DNA of 11,784 bases, from positions 1-11,784 of the forward strand of contig CALSCQ010001009.1 in NCBI GenBank assembly GCA_943704525.1. The letters are read 5' to 3'. Shown piece after piece: positions 6,156 to 11,784 of the stretch. The notes beneath the pieces are model-generated. The model was not told where the DNA came from. It saw only the letters and a program-made list of their open reading frames with translations, and ran no database searches. This DNA comes from Pigoraptor vietnamica (taxonomy: Eukaryota > Opisthokonta > Filasterea). How positions within the stretch are numbered: the stretch's first letter is position 1; every line of letters starts with the position of its first letter. Both the position numbers and the translations under genes were made by a program.

Positions 6156-8109
6156 TCACATCGGAGTCGACAGGTCGCCGGTGGCAATTCGGCGGATGAA
6201 CTTCTCCTCGTCCTGGGCACTCGACGCCAAGAGGGCCTTGAAGCGCGCGAGTCGCTGGTGAAACTGCACAAACGCAGACTGCATGCGTTTCTCGTCGATA
6301 AAGTGAATGTCGCAGGGCGAGCCGTCTCGATAGCACGTGACGATGAGGCCCGCGCGCACGCTGAAGTCGTACGCCGGATCGCAGTTGATCGCGGCGGCGT
6401 ATGCGCTGAGCTGCAGCACGTAGTCGCGGCTTAGCTGCGAAATCTGCGTCTTTTTGTTCGTGGACGACTTCCAGTCGACGACGCACGGGACGCCATGGTA
6501 CAGTGCAACCATATCCATGCGGCCGGCGTAGCCGAGGCCCCTGCGTTCGAGCAAGCGAAGTCAGTGGTGGAGACAGACAGAGAGACAGCCGTATTAGGAA
6601 CAAATGTCCATCGATGTGCGCCCATAATTTCCGTGGACGAATTGATATAGAGAGAAATAAAACGTGTGCTGGGTATAATGAATTCTCGTGTGATGCCACT
6701 GCAGGCGATATAGGCGAGGCATATCAAGTGCCCGACAGCGACAGCAAGCCCACCGGTGCAGAGCGACGCTTTCGAGCGCGGCCACGTTTTCGCGCGGGAT
6801 CGCTTCAATGGCGGGGCGGAGGCTCTTCCACAGAGGGTCCGAGTTGGCATCGACGTCCGTTGCGCAGAACGTGTCGTAATCCATGTCGCTGAGGTAATAA
6901 CGGTCGACCGTCTGTATGACGAGCAAGCGAAAGTTAAGAGGGAGCGGAAAGTGCGTGTGAGTGAGTGTGCGCAAGCGACGCACGCACATACACTCGAAAC
7001 AAGCAGACGCACGCACACGCACACACAAGCACACACAAGCACACGCACACACAAACACACGCACGCACACGCGAACACAGGCACACGCACGCACAAACAC
7101 ACGCGCGCGCTCACATCTGCGCACACATGGCACGCGCACGACACCCTAGGTACGGCGACTCGGATGCACCCACCGCGTGCACGCGCGTGCCCTCGTTCTT
7201 GATCGTCTCCATCCGCGCGACAAACTGCTCTTCGTTGAGCGCGTTCTCCCTGCACACCTTCTCTTTCCAGTCGTCCAGGGCCTTCCGGTACATCGTCCTC
7301 CCAAGCACCGTCGTCACGCTCGCGTACTGCGCACCGTCCACGACATAGTAGCGCATGCCCGGCATCGAATTGTCCGAGTGCACATTCGCCCTCACAAACG
7401 ACGGCCTCTTCTTCGCAACGGCGCTCAGCGGTGGCTTGTCCGGCGCAACGAGCGCCTTCATCGCAGCCGCGCCTTCACTCGCTTGTACCATGGCATCGCC
7501 AGCCGCACTCTCCCCGATCCCTCCATCTTTCCCTTCACCCTCCGGAGAAGACGTCGGCGACACTCCATCGGCCATGAGCGACGCCGCTTCATCGATCGCC
7601 GCGATATCTCGCACCGCGGCCCCTACTTGCGCCACATCCCCCGACGCGTGCACGGATCCGTCCTCACCGCCACGTGACTTGACGGGTGGCGCTGACGCAG
7701 AGGCGCCGGGCGAGGGGTCTTCCCCACTGATATCTTCGGAACTCGTGACGGTGACGACTGTCTCATTCGTGAAGCGATCCGACGACTCGACCAACACGGG
7801 GATCTGCGACTCTGCGTTGCCGCGCATGCGCGGGTGCGCGTGCGAGAGGAGCGGTTTCGCGTCGGGGTGAGGCGCATACAGCGGATACTTGACGATGTCC
7901 TCTTCCGTGGCCGTCGCTCTGAACCAAAAAACGAACGGCTTTTTTGGCGCGGCCTTGTCGGTGTAACAGGCGCGAGGCGCGGCCCACGCACGGACTGATG
8001 GCGACAGCGACGCACGGCGGTGGAGAGAGATTGAGCCCCACAATATGTTGCAGCTGCTGTCTTGTGCGTGCAGTCGAGCGATGGACGCTCGTGAGAGCGC
8101 AACGGCCAT
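6156..8109 (-). CDS. MGME1-like mitochondrial PD-(D/E)XK (RecB-type) exonuclease
   Basis: Three exons on the minus strand, 7174-8109, 6754-6911 and 6156-6540, give 492 aa; introns are 262 and 213 bp, phases 0 and 2. Human MGME1 is a single-strand DNA exonuclease that trims flaps and ends in mitochondrial DNA replication. The match starts at about residue 265 with YASVTTVLGRTMYRKALDDW and continues through GTRVHA, ALESVALHRGLGYAGRMD and VVDWKSS. Predicted catalytic residues are D374, D387 and K389 (DWK), plus the RecB-family QxxxY motif Q408-Y412. GLIVTCYRDGSP near the C-terminus matches the family. The N-terminal 50 residues are rich in Arg, Ser and Ala with no acidic residue until about 16, as expected of a mitochondrial presequence. 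Residues about 100-250 are low-complexity (Ala, Gly, Ser, Glu, Asp), making the protein about 150 aa longer than human MGME1. The start has an ACC-ATG-G context. It is convergent with the Yippee-like gene and divergent from the phosphoesterase. Confidence 0.92.
7009..7112 (-). repeat. CA-rich tract (TG on the sense strand) in nuclease intron 1
   Basis: Imperfect repeats of CACACAAG, CACACG and CACG type fill much of the intron between nuclease exons 1 and 2. On the transcribed sense strand this reads TG/GCG-rich, matching the other tract-bearing introns in orientation. Confidence 0.9.
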
Positions 8110-8738
8110 GGTCGCTGGCGGCGATCAATCCACAGACAAACAAATCGTTTGCCGTAGGTCGCGATTTCCTCCCCTCTTCACGAAGACCGTCACGCTCACA
8201 CGCGTGCTCAACGGAACAACGCACCGCGCATGTGCGCATGGCGTTACGTGCCGTTTACACACCAAAGTGACAGTGAAGAGGGGCTCAGTTTGTGTGAAGC
8301 CGCAACTGGCATTGATGTGCGCCCGGCACGTGACAGTGTCTGGATCGATCAGCTGAGACGCGGCTCTGCGTGCACACCGACACACACGCAGCGCGCTTTC
8401 TTCTCAGCTTCAAGCGCTGCATGCGCCTCTCTTCCTCGTCGGTTGTTGCGCTACTTTTCACCCGCGTCGTTATTGCTGCGGCTGTGTCTGTGTGACTGAC
8501 GGACGCTGCGGGCTTCAGACCCAACGGCCACGCCCGCTCAATTCTCACTGCGCATTCCTCGAGAAGCCATCTCCGTGTTGCGTGCTGTTGTCGTCGTCGT
8601 ACACTCTTCCTACATTATACTCGCGCAGAGCACAACAATACTTTCGCACACGTCATCGTCGCAAAGGTTTCGCACACACGCGCCCTCTCACATTACTCGC
8701 CCCTCGGGGGCATTCTGCGACCGCCGCACTCTGTCACC
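8110..8738. other. Divergent intergenic spacer
   Basis: This 629-bp region lies between the starts of the nuclease (-) and the phosphoesterase (+), so it probably carries two promoters. A TATA-like attatact lies near 8614-8621, about 120 bp before the phosphoesterase ATG. A short palindrome GCGCA-tg-TGCGC lies at 8226-8237. Several frames are open here but none has a recognisable product. No gene is supported. Confidence 0.5.
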
Positions 8739-9941
8739 ATGGGTCGCATCTCCGCGGTGCTTGCGCTGGCCATTGTCGCCGTCACCGTCTACCTGTGCGA
8801 GTACGCCGTGTTCGATCACGCCCTCGAGGAGTGCACGTGGCCGCCTTCCCCGCCAGTGCCTCCCGCGCCGCCGGCTGTCGACGGGGTCCCGACGCCCCCT
8901 CGCACGCTGCCCATCCGCGTTATGCTAATCGCCGACACGCACGTGCTCGGCAACAAGAGGGGCCACTGGCTGGATCGCTTGCGGAGGGAGCGAATGATGC
9001 GCACGGCGTACTCGCGCGCCGTCGCCAAGCTGCGACCGGACGTCTCCGTCTTTCTCGGGGATCTCTTTGACGAAGGCACGATCGCATCCGACGACGAATT
9101 TGTCGAATACGTCGCGCGATTTCGCGCAATCTTCGCGCCGCAGACGGGCTCGGGACCCTCGTGGCCCGGCTACGCGACGGCCTTTATGGACGCGGCCGAG
9201 ACGCCTGCTGTGACTGTTGCGATCGCCGGCAACCACGACATTGGGATGCACGGGGAGATGTCCCCGCAGCGCATGTACCGCTTCGAGCGGTTTCTGAGCG
9301 GCAACGCGGTCGATTTGTTCCGCGTGGGCGGGCATCTCTTCATGCGCATCAACTCGATGGCGATTCGCATGGGGGAGTGCATCTGCTCCGAGTGCACGCG
9401 TGCCGAGCGCCTGCTCCAAGAGATGGTGAACCGCCTCGCCAAAGTCACCGACGACACGGGCATCCTCGCGCAGCCCGTCGTCCTCTCCCACTTTCCCTTC
9501 GATTGCCCCCAATCGACGGAGTGTCCCGAACCCAAGCGGCGCGACTCAACGCACCGCCCCGGTCACGACTACCTCTCGAGCGCGTCCACCAACCACGTGA
9601 TATCGCTGCTTCACCCGCGCGCCATCTTCAGCGGGCACACGCACCACTGGTGTTCGTGCACGCACCGAGGGCGGATACGCGAGACGACCGTGACGTCGTT
9701 CAACTGGCGCAACACGGACCGCCCCGGCTTCCTCCTCGTGACTCTTGGCGTGCAGGCGCACGAATTGTCGTCCGTCGCGTGCCACCTGCCCTCAGAATCG
9801 AACGTGTTGGCGGGGTACGCGTGCGGCTTTGGGCTCGCGGCCGTCGTGTTCTTTGTCGGTCGGCGCTTTGGGAGGTCCGGTGGGAAGAAGAAGGTTCACG
9901 AAGGGCTTTTTGATGACCACGACAAAGATAAGATTTTCTGA
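8739..9941 (+). CDS. ER metallophosphoesterase of the MPPE1/PGAP5/Ted1/Cdc1 family
   Basis: Intronless, 400 aa. In animals and yeast this family removes ethanolamine-phosphate from mannose of GPI anchors in the ER or at ER exit sites. An N-terminal signal anchor spans about 4-24, then a Pro-rich luminal linker at 35-58. The calcineurin-like metal-binding motifs are all present: D66-T-H68, G107-D108, G164-N-H-D167, H251 (SHFP) and G299-H-T-H302. Family-specific stretches include HWLDRLRRERMM, GDLFDEG, NHDIGMHGEMS and TSFNWRN. A second membrane segment lies at about 351-372, followed by a basic then acidic cytosolic tail ending KDKIF. That fits the KxKxx dilysine COPI retrieval pattern, with lysines at -3 and -5, consistent with ER/Golgi cycling. 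The start has an ideal CACC-ATG-G context. Whether it acts on the first or second mannose (Cdc1-like or PGAP5-like) cannot be told. Confidence 0.95.
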   Translation: MGRISAVLALAIVAVTVYLCEYAVFDHALEECTWPPSPPVPPAPPAVDGVPTPPRTLPIRVMLIADTHVLGNKRGHWLDRLRRERMMRTAYSRAVAKLRPDVSVFLGDLFDEGTIASDDEFVEYVARFRAIFAPQTGSGPSWPGYATAFMDAAETPAVTVAIAGNHDIGMHGEMSPQRMYRFERFLSGNAVDLFRVGGHLFMRINSMAIRMGECICSECTRAERLLQEMVNRLAKVTDDTGILAQPVVLSHFPFDCPQSTECPEPKRRDSTHRPGHDYLSSASTNHVISLLHPRAIFSGHTHHWCSCTHRGRIRETTVTSFNWRNTDRPGFLLVTLGVQAHELSSVACHLPSESNVLAGYACGFGLAAVVFFVGRRFGRSGGKKKVHEGLFDDHDKDKIF

Positions 9942-10855
9942 GCGCGAGCTGCGTGTGTGTGTGCGTTGCGCGCGCGTGCGTGCGCTGTGAGGCGTATTTA
10001 TGCTGAAATTTCTGCGTGCGCGTGTGAGAGATGAAAGCCGTTGAGATTGACAGAGCACAGCGAGTGGAGACACTGCAGTTGCCTCCCGCACACACTGCTG
10101 CATTCGTGTTTGCGCAAGTGGGCGCGAGGAGCTTCGTTTGGGTGTTTATCGTCGTGTCGGCCCATCCGTGCCGTCCAACAACACAGATGTTCGGCCACGC
10201 ACAGACTACGACGCGGCCGTGCTGTTCGCGGACGGCAGTGGGTTCAATGTCAGCGCGCGCGCGGCCTGTGAGTGTGAGTGTGAGTGTTTGTGTGTGAGTG
10301 TGTGTGTGTGTGTGTGTGCGCGTGTGACTCACTGAAGCACCTGTCCCATTCACGTACGCACTCACGGAGCGCGGCATGCTTCGCCAGAGTACCACCCCGC
10401 ATGCCACAGCATCTATGCCGCCTCTGCCCTCACGTGGACAGCGCGCATCACTTCCCGCGCAAAATTTGGCGCGTCATCGGCGTTCTGCACACACACACCG
10501 ATCGTGCTTTGGCGCACCCAGAGACTCACACACACCCGCGCCTGTTGGGCACAAAAAAGAAAGCGTGTACGACACTCTGCGACCGACGGCCCGCGAACAC
10601 TACGCCTTCCTGCGCTTCCACACGACGTCAATGCCCGCCAATCAAATTCACGCGTTGGTCTCGAGACGGTATGGCGGGGAATGGGTCAGTGGCCCTCTCT
10701 GAACTGAAATCCGTAGATCTCATAAATTACGGCTGTGTGAATATAGTCACTGTCGCGTACACATAGGCGGCCAGCAGAGCCCATTCAACAACTATGCGAC
10801 GCGAATGCAAAAACGGCGCGGTATGCTGAAACGTCAGGCTCGGCACACGCAGTCA
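9942..10855. other. Unassigned region, possible unrecognised exons
   Basis: This 914-bp region lies between convergent genes. A TG/GCG patch follows the phosphoesterase stop (about 9951-9985). The plus frame from 10051 to 10267 is open, ends at a GTGAGT donor and leads into a TG-rich tract like those in proven introns here. A candidate acceptor (ctgaag at 10332-10337) would join it in frame to an open stretch ending at a stop at 10702, about 194 codons in all. However, the first segment has no ATG, several other frames on both strands are also open, and I recognise no family. It may be a multi-exon gene of unknown function, a decayed gene or simply GC-rich 3' UTR. Confidence 0.2.
10268..10323 (+). 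repeat. GTGAGT-type then (TG)n tract
   Basis: GTGAGTGTGAGTGTGAGTG passes into (TG)n and ends in TGCGCGTG. The repeated GTGAGT hexamer is a strong splice donor sequence, so several donors are stacked here if the DNA is intronic. Confidence 0.9.
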
Positions 10856-11767
10856 TCACTGCTCGGGTGCCCCCGCCTCGGCGTGCAGCAGAGGCCTGAC
10901 GTCCTGCGACGACGACGTCGCCGCCGCCTTCTGCCGGAGAAAGACCACGCCCGCGATGACGAGCGTACAGAAGGACAGCACGGCGGCCACCGTTCCGACA
11001 ACTATCGCCGACGTAAACTTGGAGTCAGAGCTCGAGCTCTCACTCGACCCTCCCGTCGACGACGCGGCAACGGCGCCGACGTTCGCCGGGGTGGTGGGGG
11101 GCGTCGCGGGATCAGGCGCGGGCGCACTCCCACATGCGCACGCCTGCGTCGTCCCTGCTGGCCGCATGGCAGGGTCGCAGTAATCTTCCGAGAGAGGCGC
11201 ATCCGCACCGACGTCGTAGCACCCAGCCCGCCGCGACATAGAGCAGCCGCCCTGCTGCGAGCGCGCGCACGCACTCCACGGCCCCATGCGCCACTCGCTG
11301 CACGTCCACTGAACCATCCACTGGACCGTCCTGTAAGTGAAGCCATACCATGTTGGTCGAGCCACAGTGCTGCTGACCTCCACTTTCATGGAGTTGCCGC
11401 TCCTCCCGACGATCGCCGGCGAGATGATGCAGTTTCCAAATGCCGTTTCGAAGAGGGCAACGGCGCCCGTAATTCGAATTGACGAGGTGCTTTGCATGTC
11501 AGGGAGGTTGTTCGTGTATAACAGACATGCCACAATGGGCCGTTGGCCTGCGACGGGGCATCGGATGTCGTCAACGACCGTGGCGTAGTACTTTGTGTCG
11601 AAGTTCGCTATAGTCATGGTAACCGAGCCCCACATAGGGTCGTTGGTCGCGCTCTTGCACATATCGGCGGACCACTTGTCGCCGGGAAGCGCGGTCGCGA
11701 AACGCAGGAACGCCGCATTCAGCGCAACGACTGCGGCAAAGAGACGGAGCACACTCGCGCGATGCAT
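10856..11767 (-). CDS. Type I membrane protein with one thrombospondin type 1-like repeat
   Basis: Intronless, 303 aa; a probable cell-surface or endosomal protein I cannot name. A signal peptide covers residues 1-26, with a likely A-T-A cut before LPGD. The ectodomain at 27-150 has Cys at 37, 70, 81 and 113 and no family I recognise. Residues about 156-212 look like a TSP1 repeat: WRMGPWSAC, then Arg-containing spacing and Cys at 167, 175, 183, 197, 210 and 212, with RP before the last pair as in animal repeats. A Pro/Thr then Ser-rich stalk (about 214-250) suggests heavy O-glycosylation. One membrane helix lies at about 252-277. The short cytosolic tail contains D289-V-R-P-L-L294, which fits the DxxxLL acidic dileucine sorting motif. 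The start (AACC-ATG) lies 17 bp from the window edge; upstream sequence is poly-C/G-rich and the promoter is outside. Overall topology is firm; the TSP1 call is moderate. Confidence 0.82.
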   Translation of the reverse strand: MHRASVLRLFAAVVALNAAFLRFATALPGDKWSADMCKSATNDPMWGSVTMTIANFDTKYYATVVDDIRCPVAGQRPIVACLLYTNNLPDMQSTSSIRITGAVALFETAFGNCIISPAIVGRSGNSMKVEVSSTVARPTWYGFTYRTVQWMVQWTCSEWRMGPWSACARSQQGGCSMSRRAGCYDVGADAPLSEDYCDPAMRPAGTTQACACGSAPAPDPATPPTTPANVGAVAASSTGGSSESSSSDSKFTSAIVVGTVAAVLSFCTLVIAGVVFLRQKAAATSSSQDVRPLLHAEAGAPEQ

Positions 11768-11784
11768 GGTTGGGGGGTGGGGGG

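Noticed and set aside
7111-7173. Continuation of nuclease exon 1 past residue 312
   Set aside because: The frame turns into repeat-derived residues and stops; homology ends at a GTGGGT donor and resumes at 6911.
9161-9913. 250-codon plus-strand frame inside the phosphoesterase gene
   Set aside because: GC-rich shadow in another frame; the MPPE1-type frame carries all catalytic motifs.
10207-10245. Peptide AAVLFADGSGFN resembling the class III cyclase motif VLFxDxSGFT
   Set aside because: Only a dozen residues match; no further cyclase motif, metal-binding Asp or domain length follows. Treated as chance.

Overview
The window is GC-rich nuclear DNA from a eukaryote, most likely a free-living unicellular one. 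The genes carry GT-AG introns of 86-262 bp, animal/amoebozoan-type families, ER and mitochondrial targeting signals, and A/G at -3 of their start codons. I cannot name the genus: an amoebozoan or a unicellular relative of animals would both fit. Nothing bacterial, viral or CRISPR-like is present, and no canonical tRNA or rRNA gene was found by eye.

Layout. 1-653: intergenic, dominated by a long (TG)n tract, a 54-bp tandem duplication and a compound (GA)n(GT)n microsatellite. 654-2837 (-): five-exon F-box/WD40 protein of beta-TrCP/Met30 type, 525 aa. 2838-3536: intergenic, with a T-rich upstream region and an unusual cluster of dyads. 3537-3893 (-): intronless 118-aa hydrophilic, probably disordered protein. 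3894-4834: divergent intergenic region. 4835-5775 (+): four-exon Yippee-like zinc-binding protein, 114 aa. 5776-6155: short convergent spacer with a TGCG-rich tract and a perfect hairpin plus palindrome. 6156-8109 (-): three-exon mitochondrial RecB-type nuclease resembling MGME1, 492 aa. 8110-8738: divergent spacer. 8739-9941 (+): intronless ER metallophosphoesterase of the MPPE1/PGAP5/Ted1/Cdc1 family, 400 aa. 9942-10855: no gene I can name, although parts look faintly coding. 10856-11767 (-): intronless type I membrane protein with one thrombospondin-1-like repeat, 303 aa.

All spliced models were built by hand. Exon phases close exactly in all three intron-bearing genes, and the joined proteins match their families across every junction. 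The genes do not form an operon or a shared pathway. They are separate housekeeping functions: ubiquitin ligase substrate recognition, a possible stress protein, Yippee, mitochondrial DNA maintenance, GPI-anchor remodelling and a cell-surface protein.

I found no convincing new defence, mobile or biosynthetic system. The points most worth a second look are the dyad cluster with tRNA-like A and B boxes at 2928-3022, the TG-rich tracts on the sense strand of introns, the frequent GTGGGY splice donors, the hairpin and palindrome at 6097-6125, and the unassigned open segments at 10051-10702.
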